A DNA stretch of 64,000 nucleotides, taken from positions 1 to 64,000 of the forward strand of contig JAFTRQ010000074.1 of the NCBI GenBank assembly GCA_017462125.1, read 5' to 3'. The notes under the pieces were generated by a model. That model worked only from the letters and a program-made list of their open reading frames with translations. It did not search any database and was not told where the DNA came from. Below, one piece after another: positions 41,436 through 49,474 of the stretch. The position numbers and the translations under genes were made by a program. How positions within the stretch are numbered: the first letter of the stretch is position 1; the number at the start of each line of letters is the position of its first letter. This DNA is from Clostridia bacterium. GTDB lineage: Bacteria; Bacillota_A; Clostridia; Oscillospirales; CAG-272.

Positions 41436-42458
41436 TTATTCCCAGAAAGGCAGGGTAATTCCCTTTCCGGATTTCTTCGCGTCGCGGTAGCAACGTGCAG
41501 TGATAGCGATGTCAAGGATGCCCGCTCCAACAGCGTTAAAGTAGATGATCTCGGCGTCGTTCTCTCTTGGGGATTTCGTACCGTTAAGAATCTCGCCAAG
41601 CTCGGCGTGAATGTCGGAATCCTTGATCAGACCGTCTCTCCACATAAAAGCGACCGTGCTGATCATTCTGTGCTTGATGTTATCCCAATAGTCTACGACG
41701 ATCTTGGACGAGCGGTTAATACACTCATAGTCAACCTCATAGTCCGCCATATTCATAACCAACGCGCCCTTTTTCAGCCACTCTCCCTTGATAAATGGCT
41801 CGGACGCAAGTGTTACGCAGTCAATAATATCGCTGTCTCTTGTTGCCATTTCCACGTCGAGAGTGGGAATGACGGTGAGGTGGGGATACTTCTCTCTCGT
41901 TGCCGCGGCGAATCTCTCGGCATTGGCTAAAACGATGTCGTAGACGTAAAGCTTATTGATAGTGGGGCGACCGATAAGCGCCGCCTCAAGCTGTGTGGGA
42001 GCCTGTGCGCCCGCTCCACAGATCGTCATAGTGGAGGCATCGCTCTTGGCAAGGAGCTTAACGGCTATACCGCCCGAAGCGCCCGTTCTCATGGTGCTGA
42101 CAGCCGTACCGTCCGCAATACAAACGGGAAGCTTGGTATCAGGATCGTTGAGGATCACGGTAACGCTTGCTCTGGGAAGTCCCTTTTTATAGTTCTGAGG
42201 ACCGCTGCCGATCCACTTGATACCCGCCATATTGTATTCTCCGCCTATGTATCCGGGCATCGCGTTGATCCTTCCGAGGGTGTTTTCATCCTCGGTGGTC
42301 TTGCCCCATCTCATAACGCATTTTCCGGGGGCGATCACATCGCCCTCCTGATTTATAACGTAAACTCGCTCGACGTCATGCATTGCGGCGCGCATATCCA
42401 TAATGCCAAGCTCTTCCATAGCCTTATTGTTCAAAAAAATGATATCAACGTTGCTCAT
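41436..42458 (-). CDS. Ornithine cyclodeaminase/mu-crystallin family protein
   Basis: A 340-residue NAD(P)-dependent protein. The Rossmann motif is MTICGAGAQAPTQLEA (about 145-160). Before it, KWIGSGPQNYKKGLPRAS and ADGTAVSTMRTGASGG form the substrate pocket of the ornithine cyclodeaminase family. Members also include alanine/opine dehydrogenases, ketimine reductases and a protein annotated as tyramine oxidase subunit B, so ornithine is only one possible substrate. A promoter and GGAG are present. It is divergent from a LysR regulator 136 nt away, which probably controls it. Confidence 0.88.
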   Translation of the reverse strand: MSNVDIIFLNNKAMEELGIMDMRAAMHDVERVYVINQEGDVIAPGKCVMRWGKTTEDENTLGRINAMPGYIGGEYNMAGIKWIGSGPQNYKKGLPRASVTVILNDPDTKLPVCIADGTAVSTMRTGASGGIAVKLLAKSDASTMTICGAGAQAPTQLEAALIGRPTINKLYVYDIVLANAERFAAATREKYPHLTVIPTLDVEMATRDSDIIDCVTLASEPFIKGEWLKKGALVMNMADYEVDYECINRSSKIVVDYWDNIKHRMISTVAFMWRDGLIKDSDIHAELGEILNGTKSPRENDAEIIYFNAVGAGILDIAITARCYRDAKKSGKGITLPFWE

Positions 42459-42488
42459 AATTATCTCCTTCGGTATTTACTGTATTTA

Positions 42489-42517
42489 ATTTTAGCACTT
42501 TCTTACCAGAATGTAAA
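42489..42517 (-). promoter_or_regulatory. Promoter of the ornithine-cyclodeaminase-like gene
   Basis: TTTACA (42512-42517), 17-nt spacer, TAAAAT (42489-42494), minus strand. Confidence 0.65.
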
Positions 42518-42535
42518 TAATTATGTAAAATGGTC

Positions 42536-42564
42536 TTGCTACATCGCGAACAATGTAGTATAAT
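42536..42564 (+). promoter_or_regulatory. LysR promoter with operator in the spacer
   Basis: TTGCTA (42536-42541), 17-nt spacer, TATAAT (42559-42564). CTACAT-N8-ATGTAG (42539-42558) is a perfect dyad filling the spacer. It fits the LysR-type T-N11-A pattern and implies autoregulation. Confidence 0.75.
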
Positions 42565-42594
42565 AAAGCAAAGTGACGAATTGGAGGCAAAATA

Positions 42595-43440
42595 ATGGAG
42601 CTTTTACAGTTAAAATACTTTTTAGACAGTGCAGAAAGCGGAAGCTTTTCCGAAACGGCGAAAAAACACATGGTACCAACCACCTCGGTGTCGGCGGCTG
42701 TAAAAAGATTGGAAAATGAGCTTGGTTTCCGTCTTTTTGACCGAAGTGCCAACAAAATAACGCTAAACAAGCACGGAAAGCGGCTGAAGGATGCCCTTCA
42801 AACCGCGTTTTTCGAGATCGATGCAGCCATCGCCGACATCAGTACTGCTGAGGACGACAGAGAGATCAATCTGCTGGTTCGGGCGGTGCGAAGCGACATC
42901 AGCGACTGCATAATCGAATACAACCGCCGCCACACAGGGGTAAAATTCAACGCGGTCTTTGATTTTAACGAGCGTGATTTTGAAAAATACGACGTCATCA
43001 TCGATGAAAAATCCAATTCCTACACGGGATATTCGGGATTTTGCCTTGTGGATATGCAGATCAGAATGAAAGCGGCGAGGGGTTACTTCGATCTTCCGAA
43101 AAAGCTGAAGCTCGCTGACCTGCAAAGCTATCCCTTTATCTCCTGGGGTGAGAGCAGTAATATGCACAAGATTCTGATGAATGCCTGCGCATCTGCGGGC
43201 TTTAGCCCGAGGATCGCGGTACAGCTCAACGACAAGGAGTGCTATGACAAGATGCTCCGCGCGGGAGTTGGCATCGGTCTCGGCCGCGAAAACCCCGACG
43301 AAGAGCTCCCCGCCTTGCAGTATATCGACGTTGCCGACTTCGACGAGCGGTATTCTGTCTTTTGCTACTATAATCCCAAGACATGCTTTGGCAACGTCAA
43401 GGGCTTTGTGGATTATTTAAGGTCTGTCGTAAAAACGTGA
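42595..43440 (+). CDS. LysR family transcriptional regulator
   Basis: A 281-residue regulator. The N-terminal winged helix-turn-helix (about 1-60: LLQLKYFLDSAESGSFSETA, VSAAVKRLENELGFRLFDRS) is classical. A periplasmic-binding-like effector domain (about 90-281) follows; it is rather short and Asp-rich. GGAGG lies before the ATG. It is divergent from the ornithine-cyclodeaminase-like gene, its likely target. The effector is unknown, perhaps an amino acid. Confidence 0.94.
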   Translation: MELLQLKYFLDSAESGSFSETAKKHMVPTTSVSAAVKRLENELGFRLFDRSANKITLNKHGKRLKDALQTAFFEIDAAIADISTAEDDREINLLVRAVRSDISDCIIEYNRRHTGVKFNAVFDFNERDFEKYDVIIDEKSNSYTGYSGFCLVDMQIRMKAARGYFDLPKKLKLADLQSYPFISWGESSNMHKILMNACASAGFSPRIAVQLNDKECYDKMLRAGVGIGLGRENPDEELPALQYIDVADFDERYSVFCYYNPKTCFGNVKGFVDYLRSVVKT

Positions 43441-43452
43441 ATATAAAAACAC

Positions 43453-43485
43453 ACCCTTGCGTGAGTTTTCTGACCGTGCAAGGGT
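43453..43485. terminator. Hairpin between LysR and the convergent small gene
   Basis: ACCCTTGC (43453-43460) and GCAAGGGT (43478-43485) pair. A T-run follows on the minus strand and AT-rich sequence on the plus strand. Confidence 0.6.
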
Positions 43486-43515
43486 ATTATTATGGATTTA
43501 AAAATGCGACTAATA

Positions 43516-43968
43516 CTAAGGATTTCGCAATCCTATTACAACAATATTGCTCTCCTCTATCGGCTTATCCGCTCCGATGAAAATATCAAACCCGTGATCA
43601 GAATCATACGCATACATAAACGACAATTCCGAATTTTCGATTTTATAAGTCGTCCAAGGAGAGTACATTTTATAAAAGCCTTCCGACACTTCAGCGTCAT
43701 CAAATCCGACTTTCAGAATATAATAGCCTAAATCACCGTTAATTGTGCATTCCCGTTCACCCATATATGCCGTTGCGTCAACTCCTACAGTCTCAATTGA
43801 ATAATTACGGAATTCTGTACAGGTGATATAAACCTTATCAAAGCTTCCTCCGATTTGATTCAAGCCATAAAAGTAAGGTTGTATGGCAAGAGCCAACAGA
43901 CCTGTCATAGCTATGCAAATAACCGTTGCCGCGATAATTATTCCAATAATGATCTTTCGTTTCGTCAT
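43516..43968 (-). CDS. Hypothetical protein with one N-terminal membrane helix
   Basis: A 150-residue protein: basic start (MTKRK), one hydrophobic helix (about 6-30, IIIGIIIAATVICIAMTGLL) and an extracytoplasmic domain of about 120 residues rich in beta-prone segments. No lipobox and no family recognised. The ribosome site is weak (AGAGAG). It follows the small lipoprotein gene by 55 nt on the same strand, and both products face outward, so they may be co-expressed. Confidence that it is a real gene comes from coherent topology and codon use, not homology. Confidence 0.6.
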   Translation of the reverse strand: MTKRKIIIGIIIAATVICIAMTGLLALAIQPYFYGLNQIGGSFDKVYITCTEFRNYSIETVGVDATAYMGERECTINGDLGYYILKVGFDDAEVSEGFYKMYSPWTTYKIENSELSFMYAYDSDHGFDIFIGADKPIEESNIVVIGLRNP

Positions 43969-44023
43969 AATTCTCTCTATCTACTTTATAGCACCGAAGC
44001 ACCTCGTCGTAGTCGAACATATG

Positions 44024-44401
44024 TCACGGCTTTGCGTCGTATGGCGGCATTGCCTCGCCCGTGCTCTTATCTACCCAGACCTCGTCTATGGTGGAATAAT
44101 GCGAGCTGTCGCCGATCACGACGAGATGCTTCATAACGAAGACGTAGACGGTATCGGGTGCGTTTTTGTTGACCGCCTCAGCTATCAAGTATCCGTTTTT
44201 CTCAACGTCGTGATCCTTCCAATATTCCTTCGCGATTTCAAGTGCTTCCTCGGCAGTGATCTCGTTTTTTTCTGTATTCTCAGTGCTTTGCTCGTTGCTG
44301 CCCGCATCGTTATTTTCGTTATTTTTTGAATGATCGCAGGAGACCATCGCGGTCGTGAGCGTGCAGGCGCAAAGCAGAGCGATAAGTATTTTTTTCAGCA
44401 T
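44024..44401 (-). CDS. Small predicted lipoprotein with a PepSY-like domain
   Basis: A 125-residue exported protein. The signal peptide ends in the lipobox MVSC (Cys22), followed by an Asn/Glu/Ser-rich spacer to about residue 45. The mature domain begins ITAEEALEIAKEYWKDHD, which resembles the start of PepSY-type domains (short protease-inhibitor-like folds). The last line, IDEVWVDKSTGEAMPPYD, fits the strand-rich end of that fold. The assignment is tentative. GAGGAGGG lies upstream. It is the first gene of a short minus-strand unit with the hypothetical membrane-anchored protein. Confidence 0.75.
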   Translation of the reverse strand: MLKKILIALLCACTLTTAMVSCDHSKNNENNDAGSNEQSTENTEKNEITAEEALEIAKEYWKDHDVEKNGYLIAEAVNKNAPDTVYVFVMKHLVVIGDSSHYSTIDEVWVDKSTGEAMPPYDAKP

Positions 44402-44442
44402 TTTTAGTGTCCCTCCTCATATTTTTCATTCTAACAAGTTTA

Positions 44443-44471
44443 ATGATAACATACCGAAAAATCGAAGTCAA
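44443..44471 (-). promoter_or_regulatory. Promoter of the PepSY-like lipoprotein gene
   Basis: TTGACT (44466-44471), 17-nt spacer, TATCAT (44443-44448), minus strand. Confidence 0.6.
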
Positions 44472-44603
44472 TAAGGTGGTGAAAAGTTTTTTTATTTGGC
44501 ACTTTTTTCGCTTTCGGTGGGGGATTTTTCTAAATCCGATTTTTTCGGTGGTGGAACATGGTCGATTTCAGGGGTATTTTGAGAATCAAGTGGGGATGGA
44601 GAG

Positions 44604-44630
44604 AAAAAGTGCGAAAACTCTCGCATTTTT
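44604..44630 (+). terminator. Terminator-like hairpin immediately upstream of the glnA promoter
   Basis: AAAAAGTGCGA and TCGCATTTTT pair with one bulge and end in five T, 2 nt before the glnA -35. No plus-strand gene lies just upstream, so it may insulate the promoter. The rest of the 298-nt gap (44402-44699) contains the two divergent promoters and nothing else clear. Confidence 0.4.
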
Positions 44631-44631
44631 A

Positions 44632-44660
44632 TTGACAATTTTTCTATGAAATGGTATAAT
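44632..44660 (+). promoter_or_regulatory. Consensus promoter of glnA
   Basis: TTGACA (44632-44637), 17-nt spacer, TATAAT (44655-44660). Confidence 0.9.
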
Positions 44661-44699
44661 AATAGCATAAATCTAAAAAATCCGATTGGAGAGATGATT

Positions 44700-46124
44700 A
44701 TGGCAAAAACCGTCAGAGATATTATAAATCTCATCAAAGAAAACGATATTAAGATGGTCGACTTCAAGATGGTCGATATTAACGGTCAGTACCGTCACGT
44801 TACCATCCCTGCGGAGAATTTTTCCGAGGAGACGATGAAGAGCGGCATTGGCTTTGACGCCTCCAACTACGGCTACGCGGTGGTTGAGAAGAGCGACATG
44901 GTATTCATCCCCGACCCCGATACTGCGGTGATCGATCCTTTCTGCTCGATTCCCACGCTTTCTATGACGGGTAACGCTATGATCATCGACAACCCCGAAA
45001 ACCGTCCCCTGCCCCAATATCCCCGAAACATCATCAAAGCGGCGGTTGAGGCAATGAAATCTCGCGGTGTTGCCGACACGATGCTCATTCTCCCCGAGTT
45101 TGAGTTCTATCTTTTCGACGAGGTCAATTGGAGCGTTGAGCCCAACTGCATCTTTTCTCAGGTTGACGCGCAGCAGTCCTATTGGAACAGCGCCACAGAG
45201 GGCAAGGGTGTGATCGTGCCCAAGCAGAAGAATTATCATATCGCAAAGCCCTTTGACGTCTCCTTTGAGTGCAGAAGCGAAATGTGCATGCATATGAAGG
45301 ACGCGGGCATTGAGATCAACTATCACCACCCCGAGGTTGCCGCTTCGGGTCAGTTTGAGATCGAGCCTCAGCTTGGCGAGGTGGTTCATATGGCGGATGC
45401 TACGATGATGATCAAATACATCATCCACAACACCGCGCTGAAGTACGGTAAGACCGCAACCTTTATGCCCAAGCCGATCTACGGCGAGGCAGGCAGCGGT
45501 ATGCACGTGCATATGCTTCTCCTCAAGGACGGCGTGCCCGTCTTCTCCGACGACAACGGCTACGCTCACCTTTCCGAGACCGCGCACTACTTTATGGGCG
45601 GACTTCTGAAGCACATCGCTTCCCTCTGCGCGCTGACCAATCCCTCTACCAACTCCTTCAAGCGTCTGGTTCCCGGCTTTGAGGCTCCCGTTACCGTGGG
45701 CTATGCAACGAGCAACAGAAGCGCGGTCATCAGAATTCCCGCTTACGCAAAAAGCCCCGACAAGCGCCGCTTTGAGCTCCGCAATCCCGACGCAACCTGC
45801 AACCCCTATTTCTGCTACGCGGCAATTCTTATGGCAGGTCTTGACGGAATCAAGAACAAGATCGATCCCCACGCCGAGGGCTGGGGTCCCTACGACTTCA
45901 ATCTCTTCCACCTTCCCGAGGAGGAAAAGGCAAAGCTGAAGGGTCTGCCCACAAGCCTCCCCGAGGCCCTTGACGCTCTTGAAGCCGACAACGACTACCT
46001 CACCGCCGACGGTGTATTCCCCAAGGAGCTTCTCGCAAACTTTATCAAGACCAAGAGAGCCGAGTGCGCGGAAATGAGCAAGATCCCCCACCCCGCAGAG
46101 TTTGATAAGTATTATAATCTTTGA
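44700..46124 (+). CDS. glnA: Glutamine synthetase, type I
   Basis: A 474-residue glutamine synthetase, making glutamine from glutamate, ammonia and ATP. Motifs: LPEFEFYLFD (metal Glu), YGEAGSGMHVHM (ATP and metal site), the glutamate-binding NRSAVIRIP, and RRFELRNPDATCNPY. The segment corresponding to the adenylylation loop reads NLFHLPEEE, with Phe where adenylylated enzymes have Tyr, so covalent control is unlikely. The ATG at 44700 has TTGGAGAG at 8 nt; 18 upstream codons of open frame are excluded because they precede the promoter's transcript start or lie within it. It is monocistronic, with a consensus promoter and strong terminator. Confidence 0.96.
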   Translation: MAKTVRDIINLIKENDIKMVDFKMVDINGQYRHVTIPAENFSEETMKSGIGFDASNYGYAVVEKSDMVFIPDPDTAVIDPFCSIPTLSMTGNAMIIDNPENRPLPQYPRNIIKAAVEAMKSRGVADTMLILPEFEFYLFDEVNWSVEPNCIFSQVDAQQSYWNSATEGKGVIVPKQKNYHIAKPFDVSFECRSEMCMHMKDAGIEINYHHPEVAASGQFEIEPQLGEVVHMADATMMIKYIIHNTALKYGKTATFMPKPIYGEAGSGMHVHMLLLKDGVPVFSDDNGYAHLSETAHYFMGGLLKHIASLCALTNPSTNSFKRLVPGFEAPVTVGYATSNRSAVIRIPAYAKSPDKRRFELRNPDATCNPYFCYAAILMAGLDGIKNKIDPHAEGWGPYDFNLFHLPEEEKAKLKGLPTSLPEALDALEADNDYLTADGVFPKELLANFIKTKRAECAEMSKIPHPAEFDKYYNL

Positions 46125-46137
46125 TATGCACAAACTG

Positions 46138-46174
46138 AAAAGGACAGAGAACGTGAAATTCTCTGTCCTTTTTT
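46138..46174. terminator. glnA terminator
   Basis: AAAAGGACAGAGAA and TTCTCTGTCCTTTTTT pair around CGTGAAA. Flanking A and T runs allow use from both strands, against the convergent XRE gene too. Confidence 0.9.
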
Positions 46175-46285
46175 GACAAGGGGTACGCATTAAAAGCGGG
46201 ATACTGATCTGATCATCTTTTTTCAAGTTTTTTCTTGCCAAATCCAACAACAGGCAAAAAGCGCGGCGGAAATGGCTGTGGCAAT

Positions 46286-47065
46286 TCACATAATCACAAT
46301 TCTTCTGTTTAACGTCATAGGGCTGATCAGATGAAACAAGGCGGCAACAAAGGGTATCAAAAGAAGTGTCAGGAGCAGATAAAGAACGATTCGCAAAGGC
46401 TGACCGAAGCGCTTTCTTGTCAGCAGCGGGATCTGAACTGCAAGCTCCAACAAAACCCACATATTCACCTGCAAAACAACCAAGGGCCAGATAAAGCTGT
46501 AATGATACTCCAAAAGTCGATAGCTGTAAACCAACAAATAATATCCGACAAACAAAGAAGCGCAAACGACTTCTATGATCAAAGCGTATATTAACGAACG
46601 AAGGCAGAGCTTTCGCAGACTCTTTTTGTCGGTAGCAAGCTCTGCAGGCTTATAAAAGAGCATCCAAAGCGGAGAAAGTATCATCGGCAGAAGCGTAAGC
46701 ATCTCATAAACGGGAATGAAGCGACTGCTGACCTGCTCTCCCAAATAACAAAGCAACACCAATGCGATACCGATCAGAATGCACACAGTACCGGCAAACA
46801 GTCCCGTTTTTTTCTTTTTTTCCGACTTTACATCAACCTCATTGATCAGTACATCCACAGGTGCATCACCATCCGTGGAAACGATACTTTCCACCGAAAC
46901 CTCAAAAAGCTCCGCTAACGCGATCAGATTGTAGGTGTCCGGCATTGCGCTATCGGTCTCCCATTTTGACACCGCCTGCCTGCTGACACCCATTCGTATT
47001 GCTACGTATTCCTGTGATAAAGACCGTGCAGTTCTTAGTTCTTTGATTCGCTGACCTATGGTCAT
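46286..47065 (-). CDS. XRE family regulator with membrane domain
   Basis: A 259-residue protein. An N-terminal XRE/Cro helix-turn-helix (about 1-60: IGQRIKELRTARSLSQEYVA, then VSRQAVSKWETDSAMP) is joined by a Lys-rich linker (EKKKK, about 83-88) to five or so hydrophobic helices (about 90-255). Such membrane-tethered XRE proteins are common in Clostridia and may sense membrane or envelope conditions. GGAGG 8 nt before the ATG at 47065 fixes the start over the upstream GTG and ATG. Its promoter is preceded by an 11-bp-spaced direct repeat. Targets are unknown. Confidence 0.88.
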   Translation of the reverse strand: MTIGQRIKELRTARSLSQEYVAIRMGVSRQAVSKWETDSAMPDTYNLIALAELFEVSVESIVSTDGDAPVDVLINEVDVKSEKKKKTGLFAGTVCILIGIALVLLCYLGEQVSSRFIPVYEMLTLLPMILSPLWMLFYKPAELATDKKSLRKLCLRSLIYALIIEVVCASLFVGYYLLVYSYRLLEYHYSFIWPLVVLQVNMWVLLELAVQIPLLTRKRFGQPLRIVLYLLLTLLLIPFVAALFHLISPMTLNRRIVIM

Positions 47066-47084
47066 TCTCATCACCTCCGAATAC

Positions 47085-47134
47085 AGTATACTTCATCCTT
47101 CTCCGTTTGTCTACCAACTATCGCGCAACTATCG
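47085..47134 (-). promoter_or_regulatory. XRE gene promoter with upstream direct repeats
   Basis: TAGACA (47108-47113), 17-nt spacer, TATACT (47085-47090), minus strand. CAACTATCG occurs at 47115-47123 and 47126-47134, spaced one helical turn, just upstream of the -35. Confidence 0.65.
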
Positions 47135-47151
47135 GTTGCGTATGCTGTTTT

Positions 47152-48459
47152 TTAAAGAAAATACGCCCCGTTTTTCTTCAATTCCACACGAAGCAGGCTT
47201 ACGTCGAGCTCGGTGACGACAATTGCCCTCTCTGCCGCCATTGCCGCCGCAAGTCCCGCAGCCTCGCCCGTAGTAAAGCAATTGGGCATTACGCGGATGC
47301 TTGCCTGCACCGCTCGCTCGCAGGAGATTGAGCGGCCTGCCACCAAAAGGTTGGAATAGCCTTTTGGAATAAGGCATCTGAATGGTATACCATGGCTTTC
47401 GCCCGGCTCGTAATAGCACCTTTCCTTATCTGCCTCTTCACCGTGAAGCGTGTGCATCGTCGTGGTGTGGATATCGATAAAATAACAGTTTCTTGCGATC
47501 TCGTCGGGAAAAGTGCGCCTTGCCAAATAGTCATCCACGGTCAAGGAATATTCGCCTACGATGCGTCTCGTTTCCCTTACGCCGAGATTTGGCGCGGTGG
47601 AGACGAGATATGCGTTGCCAAAGGTTTCGGGATCGACCTCTGCCAAGGCATCGCGGAACTGTCTTGCAACCCTTCTGCCAAGCATAATGCTCTTGGAAAC
47701 ATCTGCATTGCTTGTATAATCAAGGACAGGCACGTGGCCGGCATTGAACGCCACAACCCCCGGGGCGATCTTATCGACGCACAGGTGATCATCGGTTATA
47801 AGGGGATATTTATCGCCCAACGCTCTGATCTTATGGATCGGTGAAGCGGGGTTTCCGCCGTAGACGATCGGTTGACGGAAGGTCTCATCGTTGACTCCCG
47901 AGAGAATAAAACAAAGGGTAGCGGGCTGTGTTTCGCCGTTACGGTCGCCTGTTACAAACTCTGCGCCTGCAAATGCCGCCACGTCTGCATCACCCGTACA
48001 ATCGACGAACGCCTTCGCCCGGTAACGGCAAAGGCCGTTTTTATTCGCTCCCAAAATAGATTTTACTACTCCCCGTTCGCTGTCTGCGCCACAGATAACG
48101 GTTCCGAAGCAGATATCAGCTCCGCTATCGGTCACCATTTTATCAAGAATCATCTTGAAATCTTCGGGAGAGATCGGCAACCAGCCAAGGTCGTCCTCAT
48201 CAACTCCAAAGGTGGCCTTGTTGCTCGCTCTTACGATCTCCTCGGCAATTCCGCAGGAAATCCGACGAATTCCGTCGTCAAAGGGGGCAAAGCTAGTTAC
48301 AAGTCCGCTTGTCGCCATACCACCGAGGGAATAGGTTGATTCTATAAGCAAGGTCTTAGCCCCTCTGCGAGCCGAAGCTACCGCCGCCGAGACACCCGAA
48401 GGGCCGCCGCCGATAACTATAACATCATACTCTCTGTTTTCTTTGATAAAGATACTCAT
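47152..48459 (-). CDS. FAD-dependent oxidoreductase
   Basis: A 435-residue flavoprotein of the FAD_oxidored type. The dinucleotide motif is DVIVIGGGPSGVSAAVASAR (about 12-31), followed by the ribose-binding acid (TLLIES) and GGMATSGLVT. A later RAKAFVDCTGDADVA and the C-terminal AGRSISCERAVQASIRV, MPNCFTTGEAAG complete the FAD site. Related proteins often sit in carbohydrate-catabolism loci with sugar-processing enzymes, but their reactions are mostly unknown. The ATG at 48459 is preferred over GTG at 48471 because the flavin motif follows at the normal distance. The ribosome site is weak. The next upstream gene on this strand (a lipase-like hydrolase) ends 71 nt away. Confidence 0.87.
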   Translation of the reverse strand: MSIFIKENREYDVIVIGGGPSGVSAAVASARRGAKTLLIESTYSLGGMATSGLVTSFAPFDDGIRRISCGIAEEIVRASNKATFGVDEDDLGWLPISPEDFKMILDKMVTDSGADICFGTVICGADSERGVVKSILGANKNGLCRYRAKAFVDCTGDADVAAFAGAEFVTGDRNGETQPATLCFILSGVNDETFRQPIVYGGNPASPIHKIRALGDKYPLITDDHLCVDKIAPGVVAFNAGHVPVLDYTSNADVSKSIMLGRRVARQFRDALAEVDPETFGNAYLVSTAPNLGVRETRRIVGEYSLTVDDYLARRTFPDEIARNCYFIDIHTTTMHTLHGEEADKERCYYEPGESHGIPFRCLIPKGYSNLLVAGRSISCERAVQASIRVMPNCFTTGEAAGLAAAMAAERAIVVTELDVSLLRVELKKNGAYFL

Positions 48460-48530
48460 TTCAGTTCTCACGTTAATTATATTTTGGAAATGTCAGCAAT
48501 CCGTATCTTCCTGCGGGAACAAAGACTCGG

Positions 48531-49469
48531 TCAGTGACAAAAACAAAATCTGACTATCTCTTCTTTCACGTCAGAATAGGTAAAGTCATTCAGAATTTCG
48601 TGTCTCGCGCCCTTGTACAGGACACATTTAACATTGACGTTTTGCTTTTTCAGCTTACTTTCCACCTGCAAAACACCCTTGCCGTAATTGCCCACAGGAT
48701 CATCCTCTCCCGAAACCAGAAGCACGGGAAGCTCCTTGGGCAGGTTTTTAAACCACGCGGCACGGTTGGAATTTTTCAAAAGGCGCATCAAATCTCCCAT
48801 AGCGCTGACGGTGAATTTGAAGGTGCAAAATTTATCCGCAGCATACTTTTTTCGGTTTTCTGTATCTGTTGTCAGCCAAGGATTGGGGGCTATGGAAAGC
48901 TCCTTCTCAAAGCGTTTGTTGTAGCCGCCAAAGGCAAGCTTATCCACAAACGAGGATATATGCTTATCTCCTCGGATAGACTTGATCAAGCTGATAATGG
49001 CAAGGCCTGCGCCTGCCGCGGGATTGGCGCCGCCCGTACCCATCACGATCAATCTGTCGGGCTTGACGTATTTTTCTGCCGCCAGACGGACGACAAAGGA
49101 GCCCATGCTGTGACCCATCAGGCAATAGACGTTTCTATTCCCTTCTTTTTGAGGAAATTCCGCAAAAACAGCATCGGAAAACGCCTTGACGTCACGGCAA
49201 AGCAGATCCCAACCGTTCTTTTTGGCGATATAACCAAGCTCGCTGTCATCCTTCGCGGTCTTACCGTGACCGAGGTGATCATATCCAAAGCAAAGATAGC
49301 CCTCCTCTGCCATATCTCGCATAAATCGGTCATACCTTTCGATATGCTCGGTCATTCCGTGAACCACTTGAAAATATCCTTTTATTTCTTCCGAGGGAAG
49401 ATATATTGCTCCGCTCAACGTATGTATTCCGTCACTTGACGGGCAGGTAAATTCTCTTTTTTCGATCAT
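48531..49469 (-). CDS. Alpha/beta hydrolase (lysophospholipase/monoacylglycerol-lipase-like)
   Basis: A 312-residue cytoplasmic serine hydrolase. The cap-less front part contains VVHGMTEHIERYDRFM (oxyanion region) and FGYDHLGHGKT. The nucleophile elbow is GHSMGS (about 118), the acid is in SGEDDPVG (about 252) and the base in GARHEIL (about 285). This pattern fits Hydrolase_4 lysophospholipases and monoglyceride lipases. The ATG at 49469 is chosen because GGAGG lies 10 nt upstream; the earlier ATG (49478) abuts it. The start overlaps the region just after the glpK stop, so it is co-transcribed with glycerol kinase. Release of glycerol from lipids and its phosphorylation would be a natural pairing. 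Confidence 0.9.
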   Translation of the reverse strand: MIEKREFTCPSSDGIHTLSGAIYLPSEEIKGYFQVVHGMTEHIERYDRFMRDMAEEGYLCFGYDHLGHGKTAKDDSELGYIAKKNGWDLLCRDVKAFSDAVFAEFPQKEGNRNVYCLMGHSMGSFVVRLAAEKYVKPDRLIVMGTGGANPAAGAGLAIISLIKSIRGDKHISSFVDKLAFGGYNKRFEKELSIAPNPWLTTDTENRKKYAADKFCTFKFTVSAMGDLMRLLKNSNRAAWFKNLPKELPVLLVSGEDDPVGNYGKGVLQVESKLKKQNVNVKCVLYKGARHEILNDFTYSDVKEEIVRFCFCH

Positions 49470-49474
49470 CTTGA

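Noticed and set aside
44673..46565. 630-codon minus-strand open frame opposite glnA
   Set aside because: Antisense to a highly conserved gene, crosses its terminator, and has no ribosome site.
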